DNA of 64,000 nt from Sulfitobacter brevis (GTDB taxonomy: Bacteria > Pseudomonadota > Alphaproteobacteria > Rhodobacterales > Rhodobacteraceae). The position numbers and the translations under genes are program-made. Shown one piece after another: positions 47,683 through 56,784 of this stretch. Within the stretch, counting starts at the first letter, position 1, and every line of letters starts with the position of its first letter. The stretch spans positions 1 through 64,000 of the forward strand of contig NZ_FOMW01000012.1 of assembly GCF_900112755.1 (NCBI RefSeq), in the 5' to 3' direction. The notes under the pieces were generated by a model. It ran no database searches. It was not told where the DNA came from and was given only the letters and a program-made list of their open reading frames with translations.

Positions 47683-48612
47683 TCAGAGGGCACTTTTGCG
47701 CATCGGTGCGACAGGGGCAAGCGCCGCCTTAGGGCGTGGCTGCACCAGATACATGCCAATGAACATCGCCGCCAGTGCCAGCCAGATCGTCGGGGCATAG
47801 GCCTCGCCCAGCATAATCCGTGCCCAGATCAGCCCGAAACCGGTCACCAGATAGCTGACTTGCACGGCAAAGATCGCCCCTGCCCGCCCCACCAGCCAGA
47901 CATAGGTCGCATAGACCAACACATGGATCATTGAGGAGCCGACCAAGGCCAGTTGCGGCAACGGCAGCGGCCACACCGGTGTGATATATTGCCCGCTGAT
48001 CACCATGGCCGGCGCCAGCAGCACGATCCCCGCCAGGGATGCCCCGAGCATGACCTGAAAAGGGTCCAGCCCTTCGGTCCCCCAGCGCGCGACATAGTTG
48101 CCCTCAAAGGCATAAAACACCGCGGTGCCGAGATAAATCACCGCCCAAAGCACCGGAATGTCGCGCCCGAGATCAACAGACGGCGCGAGGATAATCAGCA
48201 CCCCCACCAACCCAATCATCAGCCCGACAAGACGGCGTTTGCTAAAAGTGTCATTGCCCAGTGGCAGAGCAATCGCAAAAGCAAACATCGGCACGGTGCT
48301 GAGCAGCAGCGACATGATCCCTGCAGGCAGATGTACCGCCGCCTGATAGGTAATCGTACCCGGCAGCACGGTCCCCACAAGCGCAAGGATCAGGTATAGC
48401 CGCAGTGCCCGAAAATTCAAAGGCAATGGGGTTCGGCGCAGGCCGCACGCCACGGCCATCATCGCTGCACCAATCACTACCTGCCAGAATACCAGCGGGA
48501 AATACCCGTATCCGGTGCTGACCGCGATCTTGGTCATTGGCTGGGTCGCGCCCCAGCCCGCGCCCATCAGCGTCAGCCAGAGCGCATAGAGTGCGATCTG
48601 GCCGCGTGTCAC
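47683..48612 (-). CDS. EamA-family DMT transporter
   Basis: A 309-residue ten-helix transporter with GAGWGATQPMTKIAVSTGYGYFPLVFWQ in helix 1-2, TYQAAVHLPAGIMSLLLSTVPMFAFAIAL in the first EamA repeat, and QVSYLVTGFGLIWARIMLGEAYAPTIWLALAAMFIGMYLVQPRP at the end of the second. It starts with GTG, overlapping the TGA of the metallophosphoesterase gene downstream (GTGA), so the two are co-translated. Substrate unknown. Confidence 0.85.
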   Translation of the reverse strand: MTRGQIALYALWLTLMGAGWGATQPMTKIAVSTGYGYFPLVFWQVVIGAAMMAVACGLRRTPLPLNFRALRLYLILALVGTVLPGTITYQAAVHLPAGIMSLLLSTVPMFAFAIALPLGNDTFSKRRLVGLMIGLVGVLIILAPSVDLGRDIPVLWAVIYLGTAVFYAFEGNYVARWGTEGLDPFQVMLGASLAGIVLLAPAMVISGQYITPVWPLPLPQLALVGSSMIHVLVYATYVWLVGRAGAIFAVQVSYLVTGFGLIWARIMLGEAYAPTIWLALAAMFIGMYLVQPRPKAALAPVAPMRKSAL

Positions 48613-49421
48613 GGCGCGCTGGCCGCCAGTACCCCGCCCTGCCGGACCGGTACGATCCTCGTGGCACGGCCGGTGCGATCGTCAGTTTCGATATAGACCC
48701 CCGACAGCGTGGCCTCGCCGTTGGCAGGAGTAAACCTGTCCTTGGGCATGCCGGTGATGAAGCGCCGCAGCGGTTCGGTTTTCTCCATTCCGATGACGGA
48801 ATTGTAATCGCCGCTCATCCCTGCGTCCGACAGATAGGCAGTGCCGCCCGGCAAGATCATCGCATCCGCCGTCGGCACATGGGTGTGGGTGCCGACCACA
48901 AGGCTCGCCCTGCCGTCGCACCAATGACCCATTGCCATCTTCTCGGATGTCGCCTCGCAGTGCATATCCACGATCACCGCTTGCGCCATGCCGCCCAAGG
49001 GGTGGGTTTTCAGCACCGGTTCCAGCGCCGAGAACGGATCGTCATAGGGACGCTTCATAAAAACCTGCCCCAAGGCCTGTGTGACCAGCACCTTTTTGCC
49101 GTTCTGCGCAGTAAACAGCCGCGCCCCTTTGCCGGGGGCGGACTTGGAGAAATTGAGCGGCCGGATCACCCGCGGTTCCGCTTCGATAAAACTCAACATA
49201 TCTTTTTGGTCGAAGGCATGATCGCCCAATGTGAGGCAGTCGGCGCCTGCCGCCAAAAGCTCCTTTGCATGGGCCCCGGAGAGCCCCATGCCGGAGGTGG
49301 CGTTTTCGCCATTTATTACAATGAAATCAAGCTTCCAGTCTGTTCGCAGACGGGCCAGATTTTCGGTAACAGCACGGCGCCCAGCGCGGCCCATTACATC
49401 GCCAAGAAACAGTATTTTCAT
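48609..49421 (-). CDS. YmdB-like metallophosphoesterase (TIGR00282 type)
   Basis: A 270-residue protein of the YmdB family. Metal ligands appear in ILFLGDVMGRAGRRAV, VINGENATSGMGL, LGDHAFDQKD, VDMHCEATSEKMAMGHWCDGRASLVVGTHTHVPTAD. YmdB-type enzymes hydrolyse 2',3'-cyclic nucleotides and influence RNA turnover and multicellular behaviour in Bacillus; the role in alphaproteobacteria is less clear. It is encoded upstream of, and overlaps in the GTGA region with, the EamA gene's start, making a two-gene unit on the minus strand. Confidence 0.88.
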   Translation of the reverse strand: MKILFLGDVMGRAGRRAVTENLARLRTDWKLDFIVINGENATSGMGLSGAHAKELLAAGADCLTLGDHAFDQKDMLSFIEAEPRVIRPLNFSKSAPGKGARLFTAQNGKKVLVTQALGQVFMKRPYDDPFSALEPVLKTHPLGGMAQAVIVDMHCEATSEKMAMGHWCDGRASLVVGTHTHVPTADAMILPGGTAYLSDAGMSGDYNSVIGMEKTEPLRRFITGMPKDRFTPANGEATLSGVYIETDDRTGRATRIVPVRQGGVLAASAP

Positions 49422-49537
49422 GCCCTAGCACTATGCCGCAAACGGCGGCGGCGCAAGGGTGCAGGCCACTGCCGTTCAGAGCCGGTTAAGAACTTGCTGA
49501 TAGCCCGATTCCACAGGGTCATCGGGGATTTTTTAAC

Positions 49538-50608
49538 ATGGTAACGCGCTCATTCGTCGCTTTCGACAACGACAACTTTTCAGTCATTTCCAGTCCTAAC
49601 GGGGCGCTGGTCGGCAGCGGCATCATCAACAACTCAAACACACCAGATGGCACGGTGTTCACCTATACGTCCGGTTCTCGCCGCAACATCACGATCGAGG
49701 ATGACAGCACTGATCCCGATATTTTCGAAGATAACGAACTTGCCACCCATCGGATAACCGATGGTGGTGGGTTGGTGCCTGCGGGCACTTTTGCGGAGGC
49801 TGAATCGCTCATTTACGTGCGGGCGCTAGACACAGACGGCGTCCCCACGGGGCCGACGATCACACTGACAGTGCTGTCTCAGGCGGGAAACTTTTCCGAC
49901 ATCTGGGGCGTCTCGGCCAATTTGCCCCTCCGCGACGGGGTATCTTATGTCAAGACCGACGGCGATAATGACGGCAGCAGCCGGTACAACAGCTTTGTGA
50001 CCTGCTTTGCAGCCGGCACCCGTATCGATACGCCCTACGGCCCCCGCGCCGTAGAAACGCTGCAACCGGGCGATCTCGTCACGACCCAAGAGCATGGCGC
50101 CAAGCCAGTGCGCTGGGCGGGCGGCACGCGGGTATCGGGCATGGGTAATTTTGCGCCAGTTCGCTTCTCCGCCGGGCGTCTCGGTCACGCGACCCCGCTG
50201 GAGGTATCGCCCGAGCATCGCATGTTAATCGAACATCCAGCGGCTGAACTCTTGTTCGGCAGCGCAAAAGTGCTTGTGGCTGCCAAGTTTCTGGTCGGTC
50301 TCGCTGGTGTTACCCGCGTCCCGATGGAACAAATCGCCTATTTCCACATCATGTTTGACCATCACGAGATTCTGCGCGCCGCTGGATGCTGGAGCGAAAG
50401 CTTCTTCCTTGCGGAAAATTCGCTCGGCGGGCTGGACGCGGATGCCCGTGCGGAGATGATGGCGCTATTCCCGTCCCTCAAAGCAGGCCAGCAGACATTT
50501 GGCGCCAGTGCGACTATGGTTTTAAAAGCGCATGAGGCGGAACTGCTGTGTCGTTTCCTGCAACGCGACGAGGGAGTTTTCTCGCGCTACCATTCACTGG
50601 CAGCATAA
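49538..50608 (+). CDS. Hint-domain (hedgehog/intein-type) protein
   Basis: A 356-residue protein. An N-terminal beta-rich region (1-150) is followed by a Hint module starting CFAAGTRIDTPYGPRAVETLQPGDLVTT (Cys156), with later VSPEHRMLI (the HRM/TxxH-type position) and KFLVGLAGVTRVP, YFHIMFDHHEILRA. Such free-standing Hint proteins are frequent in roseobacters, often as large multi-copy families; whether they splice, self-cleave or only keep the fold is unproven. No signal peptide is seen. The gene's stop abuts the cyclo-ligase stop with no base between. Confidence 0.85.
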   Translation: MVTRSFVAFDNDNFSVISSPNGALVGSGIINNSNTPDGTVFTYTSGSRRNITIEDDSTDPDIFEDNELATHRITDGGGLVPAGTFAEAESLIYVRALDTDGVPTGPTITLTVLSQAGNFSDIWGVSANLPLRDGVSYVKTDGDNDGSSRYNSFVTCFAAGTRIDTPYGPRAVETLQPGDLVTTQEHGAKPVRWAGGTRVSGMGNFAPVRFSAGRLGHATPLEVSPEHRMLIEHPAAELLFGSAKVLVAAKFLVGLAGVTRVPMEQIAYFHIMFDHHEILRAAGCWSESFFLAENSLGGLDADARAEMMALFPSLKAGQQTFGASATMVLKAHEAELLCRFLQRDEGVFSRYHSLAA

Positions 50609-51172
50609 TTATCGGTTGATCTCGATCACACCCGCCTCGGTAACAATCATATCCAAGGGTTGGTCGGTGGCCTCTAGCGGAAGATCGTCGACCTCCTGCC
50701 CGGCAAAGGCAAAGCCAATCGCCAAAGTCGGGCGCTTCGAGCGCAACAGTTCAAGCGTCCGGTCATAAAATCCGCCGCCGTATCCCAGCCGTCCGCCGCT
50801 GCGATTGAATGCCAACAGCGGCACAATCAGGATTTCAGGCTCAAGAAAGTCTGCCACTTCCGGTATCAAGGCACCGAAGGGTCCAGCGACCATCGCAGCA
50901 TCCGGGCTCCAGCGCGAGAAGGCCAAGGGCCGCCCCGCCTGCAATATTACCGGCACCCCGACAGGACCATGCGCGCTGGCCTCGGCCATGGCGGGAACCG
51001 GATCAATCTCGGTGCGGATTGGCATAAATCCCGACAGTGGCACGCCGCGATATCCCGCCAACACGGCGCTGAGATGCGCCGCCTGCGCGGGATGGGCCGC
51101 CTCAAATAATGGCTTGCGGCACGCAAAGGCCGCTTTTCGTGCTGCCGCTTTCACTACCGCCAAGTTGCTCAC
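50609..51172 (-). CDS. 5-formyltetrahydrofolate cyclo-ligase
   Basis: A 187-residue YgfA/MTHFS enzyme that converts 5-formyl-THF to 5,10-methenyl-THF using ATP, salvaging a dead-end folate. Signatures: the basic AARKAAFACRKPLFEAA helix near the start and RLGYGGGFYDRTLELLRSKRPTLAIGFAFAGQEVDDLPLEATDQPLDMIVTE near the end (GYGGGxYDR is diagnostic). Its start overlaps the mgtE stop by four bases, so the two are co-translated. The usual 6S RNA neighbour of gammaproteobacterial ygfA is not seen here. Confidence 0.92.
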   Translation of the reverse strand: MSNLAVVKAAARKAAFACRKPLFEAAHPAQAAHLSAVLAGYRGVPLSGFMPIRTEIDPVPAMAEASAHGPVGVPVILQAGRPLAFSRWSPDAAMVAGPFGALIPEVADFLEPEILIVPLLAFNRSGGRLGYGGGFYDRTLELLRSKRPTLAIGFAFAGQEVDDLPLEATDQPLDMIVTEAGVIEINR

Positions 51173-52572
51173 AGCAATACCAACGCCGCGAGACCGAGGA
51201 AGGCAAAGAAACCGACCACGTCTGTCACGGTGGTTACAAAGGCCCCCGACGCAAGCGCAGGATCAACGCCGAAACGCTCCAGCAAGATCGGGATCCCCGT
51301 CCCCGCAAGGCCCGCAACAACCATGTTCACCACCATCGCTGTCGCGATGACATAGCCCAGCGCCGGTGAGCCGAACCAGACGATGCCGACCACTCCCATC
51401 ACCGCAGCAAAAATCAGCCCGTTAATCAGCCCCACTAAACATTCGCGCCGGATCACCCGCCAAACGTTTGATCCGGTAAGATCGCGGGTCGCGATGGCCC
51501 GCACCGCAACAGTCAGACTTTGGGTCCCGGCGTTGCCCCCCATTGAGGCCACGATTGGCATCAACACCGCCAGCGCCACGATCTGCGTGATCGCCGCCTC
51601 AAATTGTGAAATCACCATCGACGCGGCAATCGCGGTCACAAGGTTCACGGCCAACCACGGCAGGCGCTGTTTCGTGGTCTCGATCACCCTATCGGACAGC
51701 GAACCTTCGCCAACCCCCGCAAGGCGCAGAATGTCTTCCTCGTGCTCTTCGTCCAGCACCGACATCGCGTCATCAATGGTGATCACGCCGATCAGCCGCC
51801 CTTCGTCATCGACAACGGGGGCCGAAATCAGGTGATACTGGTTGAAGGCATAGGCCACATCGCCCTCGTCACGCATCGCGGGAATGACCTGAAATGTGTC
51901 TTCCAGAATGTCCTTCAGCAGGGTGTCGCGTTTGGAGCGCATCAGTTTGCCCAAGGTGACATTGCCGACCGGATGCAGGCGCGGATCCACCATGACAATG
52001 TGATAGAACTGGTCCGGCAGGTCTTCCTCCGCGGTCTTGCGCAGATGGTCGATGGTCTGCCCGACGGTCCAGTGTTCGGGCGCCATCACCACTTCGCGCT
52101 GCATCAATCGACCGGCGGAGTATTCCGGCCAAGATAGCGCTTGTTCGACCGCGACCCGGTCAACGTCTTCCAGCGCGCCTAGGATGGCTTCTTGCTGGTC
52201 GTTTTCAAGGTCTTCGATAAGGTCGACGACGTCATCGCTGTCAAGCTCGCGCACCGCTTCTGACAACACCTCAGGCGTGAGGAGCGAAATGACTTCTTCG
52301 CGGATGGACTCGTGCAATTCCGACAGAATTTCACCGTCAAATTCGCGATCATAAAGCCGGATCAGCGCGGCGCGGTCATCCGCGTCTACCTGTTCAAGAA
52401 GGTCGGCGATATCGGCTGCGTGCAGCGGCTCCATCAGGGCGGTCAGCCCGGCCTGATCGCCCTCTTCAACCGCCGTCAGGATCGCGGCGACCGCCTTGCG
52501 ATCAAGCGAATAGGCTTCGTTCTCGTCCTCTTCGACGGCGGCCTGTTCCAGTTCCTCGATTTGATCCGACAT
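51169..52572 (-). CDS. mgtE: magnesium transporter MgtE
   Basis: A 467-residue Mg2+ channel with the full MgtE layout: N-terminal acidic helical domain (about 30-150), two CBS domains (about 155-275, AYAFNQYHLISAPVVDDEGRLIGVITIDDAM) and five C-terminal membrane helices (VLMPIVASMGGNAGTQSLTVAVRAIATRDL is the pore signature). The start at 52572 is chosen because MSDQIEELEQAAVEE fits the family and AAGGGG lies upstream; the ORF extends to 52749 without support. Co-translated with the cyclo-ligase downstream and divergent from guaD. Confidence 0.94.
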   Translation of the reverse strand: MSDQIEELEQAAVEEDENEAYSLDRKAVAAILTAVEEGDQAGLTALMEPLHAADIADLLEQVDADDRAALIRLYDREFDGEILSELHESIREEVISLLTPEVLSEAVRELDSDDVVDLIEDLENDQQEAILGALEDVDRVAVEQALSWPEYSAGRLMQREVVMAPEHWTVGQTIDHLRKTAEEDLPDQFYHIVMVDPRLHPVGNVTLGKLMRSKRDTLLKDILEDTFQVIPAMRDEGDVAYAFNQYHLISAPVVDDEGRLIGVITIDDAMSVLDEEHEEDILRLAGVGEGSLSDRVIETTKQRLPWLAVNLVTAIAASMVISQFEAAITQIVALAVLMPIVASMGGNAGTQSLTVAVRAIATRDLTGSNVWRVIRRECLVGLINGLIFAAVMGVVGIVWFGSPALGYVIATAMVVNMVVAGLAGTGIPILLERFGVDPALASGAFVTTVTDVVGFFAFLGLAALVLL

Positions 52573-52677
52573 GCCGCGCCCCTTTTGATTTGGGGCGACC
52601 ATATGCAGCGGCGGCATCGGACACAATGCCAGCAAGAACCGATTGTTCCTGTCTGGCCGGTTGCATATGGTCGCGCC

Positions 52678-53973
52678 ATGACAAATCACACCCTGCTGAC
52701 CGGCCCGACCCTCCTCTTTGAGGCAAACCCCCTGCAGACGCCGTGGCAAGCGGCGGCGCGGATCGATACCGATGGCGCGGTGCTGATCGCGCAGGGCAGG
52801 ATTTTGGACGTCGGCTCCGCCCCGACCCTGCTAAAAAAGCATCCGCAAGCGCAGGTCACACGCTATGGCGCCGACCGGCTGATTTGTCCGGGTTTTGTCG
52901 ATGCGCATGTGCACTATCCTCAAACCGCAATCATTGCCTCATGGGGTAAGCGGCTGATCGACTGGCTCAACAGCTATACGTTTCCCGAAGAAATGCGCCT
53001 GTCCGATCCGGCCTATGCCCAGACCATCGCAGAGCGTTATCTTGACCTGACACTGGCCCATGGCACCACCACGGTCGCGTCCTATTGCACCATCCACCCG
53101 CACAGCGTTGATGCGCTGTTCACCGCCGCGCAACACCGCAAACAGCGGATTGTGGCGGGCAAAACTTGTATGGATCGCAACGCCCCAGACGGCCTGCGTG
53201 ACACGGCACAATCTGCCTATGATGACAGTAAAACCCTCATCGAGCGCTGGCACGGTAGAGGCCGCGCGACTTATGCGATCACGCCGCGTTTTACCCCAAC
53301 CTCGACTGCCGATCAGCTTGCGGCGCTTGGTGCGCTCTGGGCCGAGCATCCAGAGTGCCTGATGCAAACCCATCTCAGCGAACAAACCGACGAGATCGCG
53401 TGGGTGCGCGAGTTGCATCCCGAGGCACGCGATTATCTTGATACCTACGAGGCCCATGGATTGCTGGGCGAACGGGCGGTTTTTGGCCACGTTATCCATA
53501 TGGAGCCGCGTGAGATCGACCGGCTGAAAGAAACTGGCGCTTCTGTGGTGCATTGCCCGACGTCCAATACCTTTATCGGTTCAGGGCTATTTGATATGGC
53601 CCGGATGACTGCCGCGGGCATCAAGGTCGGCTTGGCCACTGACACGGGGGGCGGATCGTCGTTTTCGATGTTGCGCACGATGGCGGCGGCTTATGAAATC
53701 GGCCAATTGCGGGGCACGCCGCTGCATGCCGCGCAACTGATCTGGCTTGCCACAGCAGGTTCGGCACAAAGTTTACATCTGGGTGCACAGGTCGGCACGC
53801 TAGCCGCAGGGTATGAGGCTGATATTTGCGTGCTAAATCTCGCCTCGACCCCCGCAATCGCCCAGCGCAGCGAACAAGCCACAGACATGTGGGAAAGCCT
53901 TTTTGCGACAATCATGATGGGCGACGACCGCGCCATTGCGGACGTTTGGGTCTCGGGCCAGCGCGTGCGATAG
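52678..53973 (+). CDS. guaD: guanine deaminase
   Basis: A 431-residue amidohydrolase that converts guanine to xanthine and ammonia. The zinc pair is in CPGFVDAHVHYPQ (His77, His79), with later QTHLSEQTDEI (His), GHVIHMEPREID (His) and VGLATDTGGGSSFSML (Asp). SWGKRLIDWLNSYTFPEEM is characteristic of GuaD. The start at 52678 follows from conservation; upstream in-frame sequence overlaps mgtE. A strong terminator follows. An 8-oxoguanine deaminase-like gene next to it suggests purine catabolism or salvage. Confidence 0.93.
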   Translation: MTNHTLLTGPTLLFEANPLQTPWQAAARIDTDGAVLIAQGRILDVGSAPTLLKKHPQAQVTRYGADRLICPGFVDAHVHYPQTAIIASWGKRLIDWLNSYTFPEEMRLSDPAYAQTIAERYLDLTLAHGTTTVASYCTIHPHSVDALFTAAQHRKQRIVAGKTCMDRNAPDGLRDTAQSAYDDSKTLIERWHGRGRATYAITPRFTPTSTADQLAALGALWAEHPECLMQTHLSEQTDEIAWVRELHPEARDYLDTYEAHGLLGERAVFGHVIHMEPREIDRLKETGASVVHCPTSNTFIGSGLFDMARMTAAGIKVGLATDTGGGSSFSMLRTMAAAYEIGQLRGTPLHAAQLIWLATAGSAQSLHLGAQVGTLAAGYEADICVLNLASTPAIAQRSEQATDMWESLFATIMMGDDRAIADVWVSGQRVR

Positions 53974-54010
53974 TCGCGCTTGTATTGAAAGCGATGCGCA
54001 TCCATCGGCA

Positions 54011-54040
54011 TCGGGAGGGGGAATGCCCCCTCCCGATTTT
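54011..54040 (+). terminator. intrinsic terminator of guaD
   Basis: An 11-bp perfect stem (TCGGGAGGGGG / CCCCCTCCCGA) with loop AATG and a TTTT following on the plus strand. It lies 37 bases past guaD and should end its transcript; it also lies just past the end of the convergent deaminase gene. Confidence 0.9.
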
Positions 54041-54083
54041 AACGCGGCGCTTTTAGCGTTAGAATACTAGTGCCATCGAGGGC

Positions 54084-55433
54084 TCAGATCCCCTCGCGCA
54101 GAATCTTTGTCATTCTGTTCTGGCGCGCGATTTCGGCGCTAAGATCAAATGTGACCATCTGACCGTCGCGCACCACATCCTTGCCCTCCACGATCAGATC
54201 GCGAACCGTCGTCGGCCCTGCCAGCAACAGCGCCGCCGGATCCCAGCTTCCGGCGCTATGCACACCGCTGACATCCCAAATTGCCACGTCCGCACGCTTG
54301 CCCCCGGCAAGGCGGCCACAATCGGCACGGCCCAGCACATCGGCACCATGACGGGTTGCGAGGGTAAGCGCTTCACGCGGACTCATCGCGCTGGCGCCTT
54401 GGCTGACCCGTTGCAATAACATCGCCTGACGTGCCTCGGCCATCAGGTTGCCCGCATCGTTGCTGGCGCTGCCATCCACACCCAGCCCGACCCGCACACC
54501 CGCATCCACCATGGCGCGCACCGGGGCGATGCCAGAGCCAAGGCGGCAATTCGAGCACGGACAATGCGCAACACCCGTGCCAGTCGCGGCGAAAAGCGCG
54601 ATTTCGTCAGCATCCAGTTTGACACAATGGGCGTGCCATACGTCCGGCCCGACCCAGCCGAGGCTTTCGGCATATTGCCCGGGACGGGTGCCAAAGGCTT
54701 GCAGCGAATACTGCACATCCTCGTCGTTCTCGGCCAGATGGGTGTGCATCATCACGCCCTTGTCCCTTGCCAGCACAGCAGTTTCCCGCATCAGGCTGCG
54801 GCTGACTGAAAACGGCGAACAAGGCGCCAGCCCGACACGGCACATCGCGCCTTCGTCGCGGTCGTGAAAAGCATCGACCAAACGGATGCAATCTTCGAGA
54901 ATAGCTTCTTCGCCCTCCACCAATGTGTCGGGTGGCAAGCCGCCGCGACTGCGCCCGATGCTCATAGAGCCGCGCGTGGGATGAAACCGCAACCCGACGT
55001 CGCGAGCGGCATAGATCGTGTCATCCAGCCTTGCGCCATTGGGGAATAAATACAGGTGATCCGAGGACAACGAGCACCCGGATAGCGCCAGTTCGGCCAA
55101 CCCGACGCGGGTCGATACCGCCATGTGGTCCGGCGTGAACTGTGCCCAGATTTTATAAAGCGTGGTTAGCCAGTCAAATAGAGGCGCATTTTGCGCTTCT
55201 GGCACGGCACGGGTCAGGGTCTGGTATAAATGATGGTGCGTATTCACCAAACCGGGCGTCACCACACATCCGTCGGCTTCAATCACCCGCCCTGCCGTGG
55301 TCAGCCCCACGCCAACTTCGATGATTACGCCGTCGCGGATGAGCACATCAGCACCCACAAGCTCGCGCGCGGCATCATCCATTGTCAGGATATAATCCGC
55401 GTTGCGGATGAGTGTTTCGGAAAAAGGTTTCAT
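54084..55433 (-). CDS. 8-oxoguanine deaminase-like amidohydrolase
   Basis: A 449-residue metal-dependent deaminase of the TRZ/ATZ group. Metal ligands: PGLVNTHHHLYQTLTRA (His66/His68 region), MMHTHLAENDEDV, AHCVKLDADEI and GLGVDGSASNDAGNL. The stretch LSSDHLYLFPNGARLDDTIYAARDVGLRFHPTRGSMS is what I associate with 8-oxoguanine deaminases, which turn 8-oxoguanine into uric acid. The start at 55433 has GAGGTAGC upstream. It converges on guaD, giving two purine deaminases side by side. Confidence 0.85.
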   Translation of the reverse strand: MKPFSETLIRNADYILTMDDAARELVGADVLIRDGVIIEVGVGLTTAGRVIEADGCVVTPGLVNTHHHLYQTLTRAVPEAQNAPLFDWLTTLYKIWAQFTPDHMAVSTRVGLAELALSGCSLSSDHLYLFPNGARLDDTIYAARDVGLRFHPTRGSMSIGRSRGGLPPDTLVEGEEAILEDCIRLVDAFHDRDEGAMCRVGLAPCSPFSVSRSLMRETAVLARDKGVMMHTHLAENDEDVQYSLQAFGTRPGQYAESLGWVGPDVWHAHCVKLDADEIALFAATGTGVAHCPCSNCRLGSGIAPVRAMVDAGVRVGLGVDGSASNDAGNLMAEARQAMLLQRVSQGASAMSPREALTLATRHGADVLGRADCGRLAGGKRADVAIWDVSGVHSAGSWDPAALLLAGPTTVRDLIVEGKDVVRDGQMVTFDLSAEIARQNRMTKILREGI

Positions 55434-55543
55434 GCTACCTCGTCGGCCCGCCTCATGCATGAAACCGGTATCGATGGAAAACGGGATGAGAACCGATACA
55501 CGCCCCAGTTTCGCAGGCGCATATCAGTGCGTCAAGCCAACTC

Positions 55544-56335
55544 TCAGAAATGCTTGAGGATTTCCAAGGCTTGCGCGTGGATTTGCGGGTTCGCCGCCGC
55601 GATGGCACGGCCCCCGCCATGGGCCGGATTGCCCTGCCAATCGGTCACTAAGCCGCCAGCCGCCTGAACGACCGCAATTGGCGCGCAGATGTCATAGGGT
55701 GCCAGCCCCGCCTCAATGACCAGATCAACCTGCCCTGCCGCGACCAGCGCGTAAGCGTAACAATCCATCCCGTAGCGGGTAAGCTGTGCCTTGCTTGCGA
55801 CGGCTTTGAAACCGGCCGCATCCTCGGGCGCGCCGACTTCCGGGAAAGTCGTAAACACAATCGCCTTTGACAGATCGCGCGGGGTCATTGTGGCAAGAGT
55901 GAATTGGCCATGTGGGCCATTAAGCACCGCGCCATTTGGCGCCCCTTCGAACCGTTCGCCGATATAGGGCTGGTCGATAATCCCGTAAAAAGGGCCGTTG
56001 GCGTCGGAAAGCGCGATCAACACGCCCCAAGTCGGCGTGCCGCTGACAAACCCGCGGGTGCCGTCAATCGGGTCGAGCACCCATGTCAAACCGGAGGTGC
56101 CCGCAACTGTGCCATATTCCTCGCCCAGGATGGCATCGTCGGGCCGCTCTTTGGCAAGGATTTCGCGCATCGCCCGCTCAGCCGCGCGGTCGGCTTCCGT
56201 CACCGGATCATAGCCCCCACTCAACTTGTTATCCGCCACCAAACTGCTGGCGCGGAAATACGGCAAAACCACCGCCCGCGCCGCGTCTGCAAGCAGATGC
56301 GCGACACGGCGGATGTCGGGGTCAAAAGATGTCAT
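55544..56335 (-). CDS. hisN: histidinol-phosphatase HisN (inositol-monophosphatase family)
   Basis: A 263-residue Mg-dependent phosphatase with the IMPase motifs: GEEYG (Glu72/Glu73), WVLDPIDGTRGFVSGTPTWG (Asp88, Asp91) and APYDICAPIAVVQAAGG (late Asp). The RGF-SG-P-WG wording after DPIDGT fits HisN of alphaproteobacteria rather than SuhB or CysQ. It would remove phosphate from histidinol phosphate in histidine synthesis. The start at 56335 is chosen from conservation; two earlier in-frame ATGs look unsupported. Confidence 0.85.
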   Translation of the reverse strand: MTSFDPDIRRVAHLLADAARAVVLPYFRASSLVADNKLSGGYDPVTEADRAAERAMREILAKERPDDAILGEEYGTVAGTSGLTWVLDPIDGTRGFVSGTPTWGVLIALSDANGPFYGIIDQPYIGERFEGAPNGAVLNGPHGQFTLATMTPRDLSKAIVFTTFPEVGAPEDAAGFKAVASKAQLTRYGMDCYAYALVAAGQVDLVIEAGLAPYDICAPIAVVQAAGGLVTDWQGNPAHGGGRAIAAANPQIHAQALEILKHF

Positions 56336-56409
56336 GATGCGTTCAGCGCCCGTTGTCATAGCGGGTGAAGTGCCAGCTTCGCGGTTGCAATGCAAGCGCC
56401 CCGCTACAG

Positions 56410-56784
56410 CTAAGCGACGTCGCTAAGCACCCGTGCCAGTTCGAACAACCGGCGGCGCTGGTGTTCGGGAATCGCATAGTATGAGCGCACCAGATCCATC
56501 GCTTCCTTGTCGCCCATCAGGTCAACAGTCGCATCCCGCTTGATCGGCGCACCTCCTTCATCTTCGGATTTCAGCCCGTCGAAAAAGAATGAGACTTCGA
56601 CCTCAAGCGCGTCTGCAATGTCCCACAGCCGTGAAGCACTGACACGGTTGGCACCGGTTTCATATTTCTGGATTTGTTGGAATTTTATCCCGACAATCTC
56701 GGCCAGTTTCTGTTGGGTCATGCCCGCCAGCCACCGTCGCTGACGGATCCGCTTACCAACGTGTACATCTACCTTGTGCGCCAT
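56410..56784 (-). CDS. XRE-family helix-turn-helix regulator
   Basis: A 124-residue protein with an XRE/Cro-type helix-turn-helix (about 9-68: RIRQRRWLAGMTQQKLAEIVGIKFQQIQKYETGANRVSASRLWDIADAL) followed by a short C-terminal helical part (DKEAMDLVRSYYAIPEHQRRRLFELARVL). This compact pattern is a conserved class of alphaproteobacterial regulators. The long non-coding region before it may be a regulated promoter. Targets unknown. Confidence 0.88.
   Translation of the reverse strand: MAHKVDVHVGKRIRQRRWLAGMTQQKLAEIVGIKFQQIQKYETGANRVSASRLWDIADALEVEVSFFFDGLKSEDEGGAPIKRDATVDLMGDKEAMDLVRSYYAIPEHQRRRLFELARVLSDVA

Noticed and set aside
50609..51172. 6S RNA next to the 5-formyl-THF cyclo-ligase, as in enterobacteria
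   Set aside because: The flanks are filled by coding sequence on both sides; no room for the RNA.
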